Notes under the pieces: model-generated
The model's database searches: none
The model's input: the letters and a program-made list of their open reading frames with translations, nothing else
Told to the model about the DNA's origin: nothing
Origin: SXXH01 sp041165735
Lineage (GTDB): Bacteria; Planctomycetota; UBA1135; GCA-002686595
Assembly: GCA_046341775.1 (NCBI GenBank)
Contig: JBKDQQ010000113.1
Span: forward strand, 1-24,479
Direction of reading: 5' to 3'
DNA: 24,479 nucleotides
Made by a program: the position numbers and the translations under genes
In this document: piece by piece, positions 6,317 to 14,421 of the stretch
How positions within the stretch are numbered: position 1 is the stretch's first letter
How the letters are laid out: every line of letters starts with the position of its first letter

Positions 6317-7126
6317 CTAGACCAGCACCGGGAGGGAGGCGACCAGGCGATCCCAGAAGGCCTGGCCTTCGCCCCGCGTCCGCGCGATCCCGCGCGCCCG
6401 CAGTCGCGTCCACTCGGGGTGGTTCCACGCATCGAGGTTGCGCTCGGGGTGGGGCATCAAGCCCAGCACGCGTCCCGTGCGGTCGCACAAGCCGGCGATG
6501 GCGGCGGTGGATCCGTTGGGGTTGTCCGCCGTGCCGGTGGCGGGCGAACCATCGGCCTTCACGTAGCGCAAGGCGATCTGCCCCTGCGCCTCGAGGCGCG
6601 CCAAGGTGGCCTCGTCGAGGACCACGAAGCGTCCCTCGCCGTGGGCCATGGGGACGGGGAAGACCAGGCCGGGCTCGATCCAGTCGGCCGCGCAGCGCTC
6701 GCCCTTCAGGTGCACCCAGCGGCAATCGAAGCGAGCCGAAAGGTTGTTCGTCAGGGCGATGGCGCGCGGCGGGAAGGTGGCGGATCCGGGTTCGCGCTCG
6801 AACAAGCCCGATTCGACCAGCACCTGGAAGCCGTTGCACACGCCTAGCACGCGCCCGCCGCCGTCGACGAAGCGCGCCAGCTCGCTCGAGAGGCCGTGGC
6901 GCAACTCGAGGCCGAAGATGCGCCCCGAGGCCACGTCGTCGCCGTAGCTGAAACCGCCGGGAATCACGACCAGCGAGACGCCCTCGAGCAGGGACGGCGC
7001 CGCCAGCAGGGCGTGCAGGTGCACCAGCTCGACCTGCGAGCCGGCGCGTTCCAGCGCGCGCACGGTCTCGGCGTCGCAGTTGATGCCGGCGGTGCGCAGT
7101 ACGAGCGATTTCTTCGCGTGTGCCAT
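6317..7126 (-). CDS. purQ: FGAM synthase, glutaminase subunit
   Basis: Class I glutamine amidotransferase that releases ammonia from glutamine for PurL in formylglycinamidine ribonucleotide synthesis. The N-terminus SLVLRTAGINCDAET is typical of PurQ. The nucleophile is C97 in LGVCNGFQVL. The His/Glu of the triad are in LMPHPERN (about H226 and E228). GGFSYGDDVASG is the oxyanion-region signature. At 269 residues it is longer than the ~227-residue Bacillus type but within the range of other PurQ proteins. It follows purL by 15 bp on the same strand, so the two subunits are presumably co-expressed. The separate small PurS subunit normally needed with this type appears to be fused into PurL here. 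Confidence 0.96.
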   Translation of the reverse strand: MAHAKKSLVLRTAGINCDAETVRALERAGSQVELVHLHALLAAPSLLEGVSLVVIPGGFSYGDDVASGRIFGLELRHGLSSELARFVDGGGRVLGVCNGFQVLVESGLFEREPGSATFPPRAIALTNNLSARFDCRWVHLKGERCAADWIEPGLVFPVPMAHGEGRFVVLDEATLARLEAQGQIALRYVKADGSPATGTADNPNGSTAAIAGLCDRTGRVLGLMPHPERNLDAWNHPEWTRLRARGIARTRGEGQAFWDRLVASLPVLV

Positions 7127-7141
7127 GGTCGACTTCGTCCC

Positions 7142-10099
7142 TCAGGCCTTCCAACCCGATTGGTGCGCGCGGCGCAGGTCCTCGATGTCCCAACGCGCGA
7201 TGCTCGCGCCGCTCGCGCCCGTGAACTCCAGCACGCCCTCGGCGCGCGTCGACCCCACCTGCGCGTGGGGCAACCCCGCCAGTCGGCGCTCGAACTCGGC
7301 CGCGCGGGCCGGATCGACCTCGACCAGGAAGCGCGTGGGGGTCTCCGAGTAGAGCAGCGCGGCGTCGTGGTCGACGCGCGCCGCCGAGCCGAGGTCGCGG
7401 GGCGCCTTGGCGAGCTCGATCGTCGCGCCCAGGCATCCCCCGAAGGCGCTCTCCGCCGCGGCCACGGCGAGTCCGCCTTCCGACAGGTCGTGGCACGAGC
7501 GCACGCAGCCGGCCTTGATGGCGGCATGCATGGCGCGCAACACGCGCGGCGCCTCGGCCAGGTCGGGGCGCGGGACGGCTCCGCCGGAGAGTCCGCGCAC
7601 GAGATGGTGGTGCGAGCCGCCGAAGTGCGGCCTGGTCGATCCCACCAGGTAGAGCAGCGAACCCGCGCAGCACCAGTCGCTCGCCACGACGATCTCCACG
7701 TCGGGCACGATCGACAAGGCCGACACGAGCAGCGTGGGCGGGATGGCGATGACGCGGTCGCCGACCTTGAACTCGTTGTTGAGCGAGTCCTTGCCGCTGA
7801 TGAACGGCGTGCCGTAGGCCTTGGCCGCGCGGTAGCAGCCCTCGGAGGCCAGCACGAGCGCTCCCATGCGATCCTCGTGCGCGCAGTTGCCCCACGAGAA
7901 GTTGTCGAGGATCGCCGTGCGATCGGGGTCGCCGCCGACGGCCACCACGTTGCGCAGCGCCTCGTCGATGACGGTCTCGGCCATCGCGCCCGGATCGAGC
8001 CGTCCGTAGCGCGGCGAGGCGCCGCAGCCGATGGCCAGGCCCTTCCTCGAACTGGAGAGGGGCTTGATCACCGCCGCGTCGCTGGGCGCGTCGCGCTTGA
8101 CGCCGGTCATGGGCTTGAGCACGGACTGGCCCTGCACCTCGTGGTCGTACTGGCGCACGATCCACTCCTTCGAGGCGATGTCGGTGGAGGAGAGCAGCGC
8201 CAGCAGCAGCGCGTGGTGGTCCTCGACCGCCGGCACGCCGGAGTCGGGCTCGCGCGGCGGCTCGAAGCGCGCCTTGCGCACGGGCTTGGGCGTGCCCTCG
8301 TGCAGGAAGTGCAGGTCGAGGTCGGCCTGCACCTCGCCGTGCCAGGTCAGCACCAGGCGTCCGGTCGAGGTGAACTCCCCGATCACGGTCGCCTCCACGT
8401 CCTCCTCGCGGCACGCCGCGAGCAGTCCTTCCAGCGATTCCGGCGGGACGGCGAGCACCATGCGCTCCTGCGCCTCGCTGATCCAGATCTCCTCCGGCGA
8501 CAGTCCGGGGTACTTGAGCGGCACGGATTCGAGGCGCACCGCGGCGCCGCACTCGGCGCCCATCTCGCCCACGGCGGACGACAGGCCGCCTGCGCCGCAG
8601 TCGGTGATGCCGCGATAGAGGCGCGCGTCGCGTGCGCGCACGATCAGGTCGAGCACGCGCTTCTCGGTGATGGCGTCGCCGATCTGCACCGCCGCGCTCG
8701 ACTCGATCTCGCTGGTCTCGGTCAGCTCGACCGAGGAGAAGGTCGCGCCATGGATTCCGTCTCGCCCCGTGCGGCCGCCGACCACCACGATCCGGTCGCC
8801 GGGCTGCACGCTCTTCGTGGCGGCCCAGTGCGGCATGATGCCCACCGTGCCCGCGTAGACCAGCGGGTTGCCGACGTAGTCGGGATGCGACCACACGCCG
8901 CCCGCCACCGTGGGGATGCCCATGCGGTTGCCGTAGTCGCGCACGCCGGCGACGACGCCGGAGAGGATGCGGCGCGGATGCATGCAGCCCTTGGGCAGCT
9001 CGGCCTGCGGCAGGTCGAGCGGCCCGACGAAGAACGCGTCGGTGTTGGCGATGGGCTTGGCGCCGAGGCCCACGCCGAGGATGTCGCGGATGACTCCGCC
9101 GACGCCCGTGCCCGCGCCGCCGTAGGGGTCGATGGCCGAGGGGTGGTTGTGGGTCTCGACCTTCATGCAGACGTCGAAGCCCTGGTCGAACTCGATGATG
9201 CCGGCGTTGTCGTGGAAGACGCTCACGCACCAGGGCTTGGCGAGTTCCAGCGTCGCGGCCTTGATCGTCTGCTTGAGCAGGTTGTCGATCACGCGCCCTT
9301 CGAACTCGACCCTGCTCGTGAAGGTCTTGTGCTTGCAGTGCTCGCTCCAGGTCTGGGCGATCGTCTCGAGCTCGGCGATGGTCGGATCGCGGCGCAGCGC
9401 TTCGTAGTGCGCCTGCACGGCGCGCATCTCCACGAGGTTCAGGGACAGCGAACCCTCGCGGCTGGTCTTCGCGAGCGCCTCGTCGGACAAGCCGCGCAGG
9501 GGCACGTGCACCACGCCGTGGCGCGGGCTCTGGCGCGGCAGCGCCCAGGGCAGCGCCTCGCTGGCCACCAGCACGTCCTCGATCGTCTCGTTGCCGAGCA
9601 CGCGCGTGCAGTACTCGCGCGCCAGCGCGGGATCGAGCGCCGCGGGCTCGCCCTCGATCAGGAACGCGCGGAAGGTCGTGGTGTGAGGCTCGCCTTCGCC
9701 CTGCCAGATGCGCGATCGCGCCATGGCGCGCGACACGGTGCGCGCCACGGGATCCATGACGCCGCTCTTGCGCGCGACCAGCACGCGCAGCACGCCGGCG
9801 GCGGGCGGCGGCGTCTCGCGCGGCGCGCACACCACGGCGCGGTCGAGCACCGGATCGGCGAGGATCTCCCTCGTCGCGGCGTCGACCAGCGCGCGCGTGC
9901 ATTCCGCCGGCAGCAGGAAGCCGCGCGCCGTGCGCACCGAGCGCAGGCCTTGCCATCCCGCCTCGCGCAAGGCCGCCAGAGCATGCAGGCCCTCGGGGTC
10001 GTCGCCGGCGCGCAGGCGGTGCACCTCCACACGCCACGCGGCGGGGGCGGAGTCGGGCTTCGAGGCGGTGGACGGCTGGGCGGATTGGGTCGTCTTCAT
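7142..10099 (-). CDS. purL: FGAM synthase, synthetase subunit with N-terminal PurS-like domains
   Basis: ATP-dependent amidation of FGAR to FGAM. From the ATG at 10099 it has 985 residues: longer than small PurL (~740) and shorter than the single-chain large PurL (~1300). Residues about 22-92 (WRVEVHRLRAGDDPEGLHAL ... ADPVLDRAVV) and about 103-178 (LRVLVARKSGVMDPVARTV ... ETIEDVLVA) each resemble PurS, suggesting a fused PurS pair. The PurL core follows from about 205, with the catalytic-His motif TWSEHCKHKTF (about 250-260), VGGVIRDILGVG, ITDCGAGGLSSAVGEMG, and a second AIRS-like half with LNNEFKVGDRVIAIPPTLL and RSCHDLSEGGLAVAAAES. There is no glutaminase domain, consistent with a separate purQ downstream. 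A TTG at 10114 is an alternative start lying exactly 6 nt after a -10-like box; I prefer ATG 10099, which would have a 15-nt leader without Shine-Dalgarno. Confidence 0.95.
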   Translation of the reverse strand: MKTTQSAQPSTASKPDSAPAAWRVEVHRLRAGDDPEGLHALAALREAGWQGLRSVRTARGFLLPAECTRALVDAATREILADPVLDRAVVCAPRETPPPAAGVLRVLVARKSGVMDPVARTVSRAMARSRIWQGEGEPHTTTFRAFLIEGEPAALDPALAREYCTRVLGNETIEDVLVASEALPWALPRQSPRHGVVHVPLRGLSDEALAKTSREGSLSLNLVEMRAVQAHYEALRRDPTIAELETIAQTWSEHCKHKTFTSRVEFEGRVIDNLLKQTIKAATLELAKPWCVSVFHDNAGIIEFDQGFDVCMKVETHNHPSAIDPYGGAGTGVGGVIRDILGVGLGAKPIANTDAFFVGPLDLPQAELPKGCMHPRRILSGVVAGVRDYGNRMGIPTVAGGVWSHPDYVGNPLVYAGTVGIMPHWAATKSVQPGDRIVVVGGRTGRDGIHGATFSSVELTETSEIESSAAVQIGDAITEKRVLDLIVRARDARLYRGITDCGAGGLSSAVGEMGAECGAAVRLESVPLKYPGLSPEEIWISEAQERMVLAVPPESLEGLLAACREEDVEATVIGEFTSTGRLVLTWHGEVQADLDLHFLHEGTPKPVRKARFEPPREPDSGVPAVEDHHALLLALLSSTDIASKEWIVRQYDHEVQGQSVLKPMTGVKRDAPSDAAVIKPLSSSRKGLAIGCGASPRYGRLDPGAMAETVIDEALRNVVAVGGDPDRTAILDNFSWGNCAHEDRMGALVLASEGCYRAAKAYGTPFISGKDSLNNEFKVGDRVIAIPPTLLVSALSIVPDVEIVVASDWCCAGSLLYLVGSTRPHFGGSHHHLVRGLSGGAVPRPDLAEAPRVLRAMHAAIKAGCVRSCHDLSEGGLAVAAAESAFGGCLGATIELAKAPRDLGSAARVDHDAALLYSETPTRFLVEVDPARAAEFERRLAGLPHAQVGSTRAEGVLEFTGASGASIARWDIEDLRRAHQSGWKA

Positions 10100-10120
10100 C
10101 GTTGGGGGCCGCAAGCCGCG

Positions 10121-10149
10121 ATGCTAGCCATGCGGCGCCGCGGATTGAA
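10121..10149 (-). promoter_or_regulatory. Candidate promoter of purL-purQ
   Basis: On the minus strand TTCAAT (10149-10144) is followed after 17 nt by TAGCAT (10126-10121), then CGCGGC and TTG at 10114. The -10 box and its next four bases (TAGCATCGCG) are identical to those before the GNAT gene. The -35 match is weak (3 of 6). A start about 7 nt downstream would fall at 10114, giving a 15-nt leader to the ATG at 10099. Confidence 0.4.
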
Positions 10150-10184
10150 GGATCTCGCCCCGCGCGGGCCCGGGGGGGGGCGCG

Positions 10185-10214
10185 TTGGCGCCTGCGCCCC
10201 CCGGCGGGTACCCT
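10185..10214 (+). promoter_or_regulatory. Candidate accA promoter
   Basis: TTGGCG (10185-10190) is followed after 18 nt by TACCCT (10209-10214), 33 nt before the accA ATG. The -35 box matches the sigma70 consensus at 4 of 6 positions. Spacing and the TANCCT form agree with other candidates in the window. It lies in the divergent gap between purL and accA. Confidence 0.35.
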
Positions 10215-10247
10215 GCGGGCGGTCCGCTTCGGCGGCCCGAGCACGCC

Positions 10248-11240
10248 ATGACGGACACCGCCCGCACCGACCTCGGCTACCTGCCCTTCGAACGCCGCAT
10301 CCAGGAGGTCGAGAAGCAGCTCGCCGAGCTGGAGCAGCTCAGCGCGCGCACCAAGCTCGACATCTCGACCGAGCTCGAGGCGTTGCGCGCCAAGCTCAAG
10401 CGGACGATCGGGGACACCTACCGCGACTTGTCCGCGTGGGAGCGCGTGTGCGTCGCGCGCCACGACAAGCGTCCGATCGCCCTCGACTACATCGAGAAGG
10501 TCTGCGACGAGTTCGTCGAGCTGTGCGGCGACAAGGTCTACGGCGACGACAAGGCCATCGCCACGGGCTTCGCGCGCTTCGGCGATCGGCGCTTCCTGCT
10601 CGTCGCCCATCGCAAGGGCCGCACGACGAAGGAGCGCATGGCCTACAACTTCGGCTGCGCGCACCCCGAGGGCTATCGCAAGGCGCTGCGCAAGATGCGC
10701 CTCGCCGAGAAGCTGCGCCTGCCGATCGTGTGCTTGATCAACACGCCCGGCGCCTACCCGGGCATCGGCGCGGAGGAGCGCGGCCAAGCCGCCGCCATCG
10801 CGGAGAACATCCTGCACATGTTCGACTTGAAGACGCCGATCGTGGCCGTGGTGATCGGCGAAGGCGGCTCCGGGGGCGCGCTCGGCATCGGCGTCGGCGA
10901 CCGCGTCTACATGATGGAGCACAGCTACTACTCGGTGATCAGCCCCGAAGGCTGCGCCGCCATCCTGTGGAAGGACGGCTCGCGCACGCCCGACGCGGCC
11001 GAGGCGCTCAAGCTGACCGCGCCCGACCTCCTGGCGCTGGGCTTGATCGACGGCGTGATCCCCGAGCCCGTCGGGGGCGCCCACCGCGCGCCCATGGTCG
11101 CCATGGAGGCGGTCAAGCGGCAGATCCTGGCCGCGTTGGACGAACTTTCCGCCCAACCGGTCGAGGCGCTGGTGCGGGCCCGCCGCGAGAAGTATCGCCG
11201 CGCGGGAGCCCTGCCGGGACGCTTCCCGGTGCTCGCCTGA
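10248..11240 (+). CDS. accA: Acetyl-CoA carboxylase carboxyltransferase subunit alpha
   Basis: With AccD, transfers the carboxyl group from biotinylated AccB to acetyl-CoA to form malonyl-CoA, the first step of fatty acid synthesis. The ATG at 10248 gives 330 residues, matching the usual ~320. The N-terminal helical region (LPFERRIQEVEKQLAELEQL) is the standard AccA start. The crotonase-fold core contains LINTPGAYPGIGAEERGQ, the oxyanion-forming GEGGSGGALGIGVGDRVYM, and MEHSYYSVISPEGCAAILWK. The C-terminal LGLIDGVIPEPVGGAH is conserved in the family. AccD is not in the window, so the subunit genes are unlinked here. A candidate promoter lies 33 nt upstream. The sigma-factor gene starts 115 bp downstream and might receive read-through. 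Confidence 0.97.
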   Translation: MTDTARTDLGYLPFERRIQEVEKQLAELEQLSARTKLDISTELEALRAKLKRTIGDTYRDLSAWERVCVARHDKRPIALDYIEKVCDEFVELCGDKVYGDDKAIATGFARFGDRRFLLVAHRKGRTTKERMAYNFGCAHPEGYRKALRKMRLAEKLRLPIVCLINTPGAYPGIGAEERGQAAAIAENILHMFDLKTPIVAVVIGEGGSGGALGIGVGDRVYMMEHSYYSVISPEGCAAILWKDGSRTPDAAEALKLTAPDLLALGLIDGVIPEPVGGAHRAPMVAMEAVKRQILAALDELSAQPVEALVRARREKYRRAGALPGRFPVLA

Positions 11241-11343
11241 ACTCGCGCGCAGGCCGGCGTCGAAGATGACCGAACGGCGCGGCGGGGCGGGCGATGGACC
11301 GTCCAAGCATCCCGCCAACAGTCCCCCGAGCCGCGCGTACGAC

Positions 11344-11349
11344 GGAGAG
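11344..11349 (+). promoter_or_regulatory. Ribosome binding site deciding the sigma-factor start
   Basis: GGAGAG is followed by 6 nt and then the ATG at 11356. A second in-frame ATG at 11266 lies 90 bases upstream with no comparable site, so 11356 is the better start. Confidence 0.5.
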
Positions 11350-11355
11350 TCCCCC

Positions 11356-12231
11356 ATGGCCAGCAAGCGAGCCCAGACCGCCGGCCAAGCCGCCTCGTCC
11401 CCGGACCAGGCGGCCCTGCATCCGTCGTTCCTGCGCGATGGGCTGGAAGCGCGGGCCGGGGAGGAACCGCTCGTCGACGAGGACGGCGATGCGGGCCCGG
11501 AGGCCGCGGGCGACCTCGATCTGGAGGCCTTCCGGGACGAAGGTCCGGAGCTCGACGAGCCCGCGCCCGACTCGGGTGGCCGCGAGCGCCAGGATGCGGA
11601 CGAACGCGCGTTCGACCACGCCTTGGTGCGCCGCGCCCAACGCGGCGACATGGACGCCTTCGAAGCGCTGGTGCGGCGGCACGAGGCGCGCGCGTGGCGC
11701 GTGGCGAAGAACCTGCTGCCGGGGGACGAGGACGCCCAGGACATCGCGCAGGAGGCTTTCCTGCGCGTGCACAAGAACCTCGCGAACTTCGACTTCCAGC
11801 ACGCCTTCACGACCTGGCTCTACCGCATCGTCACCAACCTGTCGATCGACCACTTGCGGCGTCGGCGCATCGTCGCCAGCGGCACGATCGCCGAATCGGA
11901 CGAGGGCGAGGTCCAGCTCGCCGACGCGCGCGCCGAAGCGCCCTCGAGCGACGCCGAGCGCGCCGAGACCGTGCACGAGGTGCGCGAGGTGCTGAAGACC
12001 TTGGCGCCGCACTTCCAGACGGTGCTCGTGCTGCGCGAGCTCGAGGGGCTCTCGTGCCTCGACATCGCGCGCATCGTGGGGGCCACCCACGTCACCGTGC
12101 GTTGGCGCCTGCATCGAGGTCGCCAACTGTTCCAGGACGAGTGGGAGCGGCGCGCGAAGTCGCGGGCCGCCCGCCGCGCCGGAGGACGAGCCGGAACGAC
12201 AAGCCCCAACAAGGATGCGCGTCGGCCGTAG
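11356..12231 (+). CDS. ECF-type RNA polymerase sigma factor with acidic N-terminal extension
   Basis: Directs RNA polymerase to a regulon that cannot be named here. From ATG 11356 it has 291 residues, much longer than a normal ~190-residue ECF sigma. The extra ~85 N-terminal residues are rich in Asp/Glu/Gly/Pro and look disordered. Region 2 occupies about 87-170: ALVRRAQRGDMDAFEALVRRHE, then GDEDAQDIAQEAFLRVHKNL and FTTWLYRIVTNLSIDHLRRRR, which covers the -10 recognition helix. Region 4 is about 205-262: LKTLAPHFQTVLVLRELEGL, then DIARIVGATHVTVRWRLHRGR, a clear helix-turn-helix for the -35 box. There is no region 1.2 or 3. The anti-sigma gene follows after 45 bp and the PDZ protein after that, so this is probably one operon. 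A longer start at ATG 11266 (321 residues) is possible but lacks an RBS. Confidence 0.93.
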   Translation: MASKRAQTAGQAASSPDQAALHPSFLRDGLEARAGEEPLVDEDGDAGPEAAGDLDLEAFRDEGPELDEPAPDSGGRERQDADERAFDHALVRRAQRGDMDAFEALVRRHEARAWRVAKNLLPGDEDAQDIAQEAFLRVHKNLANFDFQHAFTTWLYRIVTNLSIDHLRRRRIVASGTIAESDEGEVQLADARAEAPSSDAERAETVHEVREVLKTLAPHFQTVLVLRELEGLSCLDIARIVGATHVTVRWRLHRGRQLFQDEWERRAKSRAARRAGGRAGTTSPNKDARRP

Positions 12232-12276
12232 ACGGGACGGACGCACGGCCACGACGACCGCACGAACACGACGACC

Positions 12277-13044
12277 ATGGACGACCGCCAATCACCTTGG
12301 GATTGCGACGCCGCTCGGCAGGCGCTGCCGCTCTACGTGGGCGGCGACCTGCCCGCCACGGCGATGGAAGCCCTCGCGCGGCACCTGCGCGCCTGTCGCG
12401 CGTGCAGCGCGCTCGAATCCCGCGCCGTTCGCGCGCGCGCCGTGCTCGTCCTCGGGCTGCAGGCGCGCGCCGTGGAGCCGGCTCCAGACCTGCTCGTCGG
12501 AGTGCGCGACAAGCTGCGATCGCCCGCGGACGCGTCGGGCGCGATCGCGACGCCAGCTGCCGGCCGGCTCGAAGGCGCTCCCCCCGATCGGGGCCGCCTG
12601 CTCGCCTTCCCGTTCCCTCCCCGTCGCATCGCCATGGTCGGCGCCGCGGCGGCGGCCTTGCTGGCGTCATGGAGCATCTTCCTGCGCGAGGACGCCACGC
12701 GCGAGGAGAGCACCTCCGTCGTGGTGGAGGCTGCGCCCGACGCTGCGGCCGACGAGTTCGTCGGCTCCGGGGTCGCCGCATCCGGTGCCGCGTCCGCGGG
12801 TGCGCTCGCGAACGAACCCGCGCTGGTAGCGGGCGCGCCCTCGCTCCGCCAGCCTGCGCCCGTGTCGCTGCTCGGGGTCGCCTCGGACGACGATGCCCTG
12901 CGCCCGTTGCGCGCCAGCGAAGTGCCGCTCCGGCACGCGGCGGTGCGCACGGTCGAGGTGCCGTGGATCGAAGGCAATCCTGGCCGCGTCCTGACCCCCG
13001 GCGGCAGCGTGTCGGCCGCGGGCTTCGGCGGCCTGCCGCGTTGA
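12277..13044 (+). CDS. Membrane-anchored zinc-type anti-sigma factor
   Basis: A 255-residue protein with the ZAS layout. The cytoplasmic N-terminus carries C10 (in PWDCDAARQALPLYVGGDLP) and an HxxxCxxC motif at H36/C40/C43 (RHLRACRACSAL), the zinc-binding signature of anti-sigma factors. Next comes a basic stretch (FPPRR) and a single membrane helix at about 118-136 (IAMVGAAAAALLASWSIFL). The last ~115 residues are Ala/Pro/acidic-rich and predicted to lie outside the cytoplasm. It directly follows the ECF sigma gene (45-bp gap), which is the usual place for its cognate inhibitor. It would hold the sigma factor at the membrane until a signal leads to proteolysis or Zn release. The outer domain has no recognised fold. 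The role is inferred from motif, topology and position. Confidence 0.85.
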   Translation: MDDRQSPWDCDAARQALPLYVGGDLPATAMEALARHLRACRACSALESRAVRARAVLVLGLQARAVEPAPDLLVGVRDKLRSPADASGAIATPAAGRLEGAPPDRGRLLAFPFPPRRIAMVGAAAAALLASWSIFLREDATREESTSVVVEAAPDAAADEFVGSGVAASGAASAGALANEPALVAGAPSLRQPAPVSLLGVASDDDALRPLRASEVPLRHAAVRTVEVPWIEGNPGRVLTPGGSVSAAGFGGLPR

Positions 13045-13109
13045 ACCGCGCCGCGCGCCGACGCGACGCCGGCGCGTGGCGGATCCTGATCGACCTTGGA
13101 GATGGAGCC

Positions 13110-14420
13110 ATGCTCAGCCTGATCGCCGGACTGTGCCTAGTCGCCGCATCCACGCCCGCGCGCGGATGCCACCTCGAAGTTCCCGCCGCCACGGCGTTGG
13201 CGGTCGATCGACCGGGCGAGGGGGCCCCCGCGCCGGCCGCGTCGGACGAAGGCCTCCAGCATCCGGGTCCGCAGGGCGGCGTCGCGCCCGCGCCGGCCTT
13301 CGAGCCGGGGCCGTGGCGTGCGCGACTCGCGGACGCGGATCTGGTTGCACGCGAGCGCGCGTACGACGAGTTGCTCGAACGCGCGCTGGCCGACGAAGCC
13401 GTGGCGGGCGCGGTGCGCGAGTGGGCGCGCGGCGCGGACGAGGTGGCGTGGACGGCGCGCTTGATGCAGCGCGAGCTCGAACGGCGCGGAGCGGCGGGAG
13501 CATGGCGCACCTTCCGCGATGAAGGCCTGCGCGGCCTGCGCGGCATGGAGGAACGCATGGAGCGGTTGCGCTCCGAGCTGGAGCGCGACCTGCAATCCTG
13601 GTTCGACGAACGGGCGCGGGATCCGCGCGTCGGCCCCGGGCGGGACCAGCGCCGCCCGGGCGTGGAGCCTCGCCCCGGCCAGGATCCGCGGCAGGATCCG
13701 CGGGATGGCGCGCGCGCGCGCACCAAGCGCGTCGAGGCGCGCCAGGACATGGACGGCGCGCGCGTCGAGGTGCGCACGCAGGACGAAGACGGACGCGAGG
13801 ACGTGCAGACCTACACGGGGCGCACGCTCGACGAGATCTACCGCGCGCATCCGCAGTTGCGCGAGGACTCCGAAATGCGCATCGAGATGGGCGGCCCAGG
13901 CCAGCCCAGGGGCGAGTCGTGGCGTGGCGGCGATCCTCGCGAGGGCCGCGAGTGGGGCGGGATGGATCCGTGGGGCGGCGTGCCGCGCGGACAGGACCGG
14001 CGCGACGAGATGGATCGTCGAGACGCGCCTTGGCCGGTCGCGCCGGAGGGCGATGGCGCGCTGCGTCGTCCCGACGCGGGCCGCGGCGGAGAGCCGCGCG
14101 ACCGGCGGGATGCGAGCGCGCCCCTCGCAGCGCAGCGCGGCATGCTCGGCATCGCCTGCACGCCCGTCGGCGCGGATCTGCGCGCCAAGCTCGGGCTGCA
14201 GGAGGACGTCGGGCTCGTCGTCGATTCGGTGGTCGAGGGCACCATCGCGTCCCGGATCGGCTTGCGCCCCGGGGACGTGGTCGTGGAACTGAACGGCCGC
14301 TCGATCCGCAAGCGCGAAGACGTGGCCGAGGTGCTCGAGGAACGTCGCGCCGGCGAGGACCTGCAGGTCGTCATCGTCGACAAGGACGGCAAGCGCCGGA
14401 CCCTGACGCACCGCAACTGA
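13110..14420 (+). CDS. Exported PDZ-domain protein, third gene of the sigma/anti-sigma cassette
   Basis: A 436-residue protein. The ATG at 13110 has GGAG 8 nt upstream. Residues 1-19 (MLSLIAGLCLVAASTPARG) look like a signal peptide with a weak cleavage site. Residues about 75-170 are helical and highly charged, likely a coiled coil (EERMERLRSELERDLQSW). Residues 170-345 are low-complexity Arg/Asp/Gly/Pro/Gln-rich with many DPR, RGG and PRG steps, plus a more ordered patch TYTGRTLDEIYRAHPQL (about 235-250). The C-terminus, about 343-432, is a PDZ domain (GMLGIACTPVG ... GLVVDSVVEGTIASRIGLRPGDVVVELNGRSI). No protease Ser/His or metalloprotease HExxH motif is present, so it is not HtrA or RseP. 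Position suggests a periplasmic sensor or adaptor acting on the anti-sigma outer domain, but that is inference. Confidence 0.82.
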   Translation: MLSLIAGLCLVAASTPARGCHLEVPAATALAVDRPGEGAPAPAASDEGLQHPGPQGGVAPAPAFEPGPWRARLADADLVARERAYDELLERALADEAVAGAVREWARGADEVAWTARLMQRELERRGAAGAWRTFRDEGLRGLRGMEERMERLRSELERDLQSWFDERARDPRVGPGRDQRRPGVEPRPGQDPRQDPRDGARARTKRVEARQDMDGARVEVRTQDEDGREDVQTYTGRTLDEIYRAHPQLREDSEMRIEMGGPGQPRGESWRGGDPREGREWGGMDPWGGVPRGQDRRDEMDRRDAPWPVAPEGDGALRRPDAGRGGEPRDRRDASAPLAAQRGMLGIACTPVGADLRAKLGLQEDVGLVVDSVVEGTIASRIGLRPGDVVVELNGRSIRKREDVAEVLEERRAGEDLQVVIVDKDGKRRTLTHRN

Positions 14421-14421
14421 T

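Noticed and set aside
11142..11162. GAAC-N14-GTC inside the accA 3' end as an autoregulatory ECF promoter for the sigma gene
   Set aside because: Spacing differs from the lipoprotein candidate, it lies about 200 nt upstream inside coding sequence, and the boxes are short enough to be chance.
6896..11269. Plus-strand open frame of about 1450 codons over purL
   Set aside because: Shadow of purL and accA in other frames; compositionally biased, no conserved motif.
11266..11355. Upstream ATG for the sigma factor
   Set aside because: In frame but without a ribosome binding site, while ATG 11356 has GGAGAG at good spacing.
13110..14420. PDZ protein as an HtrA/DegP protease or RseP-type site-2 protease
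   Set aside because: No His-Asp-Ser protease signatures and no HExxH motif or multiple membrane helices; only the PDZ domain is shared.
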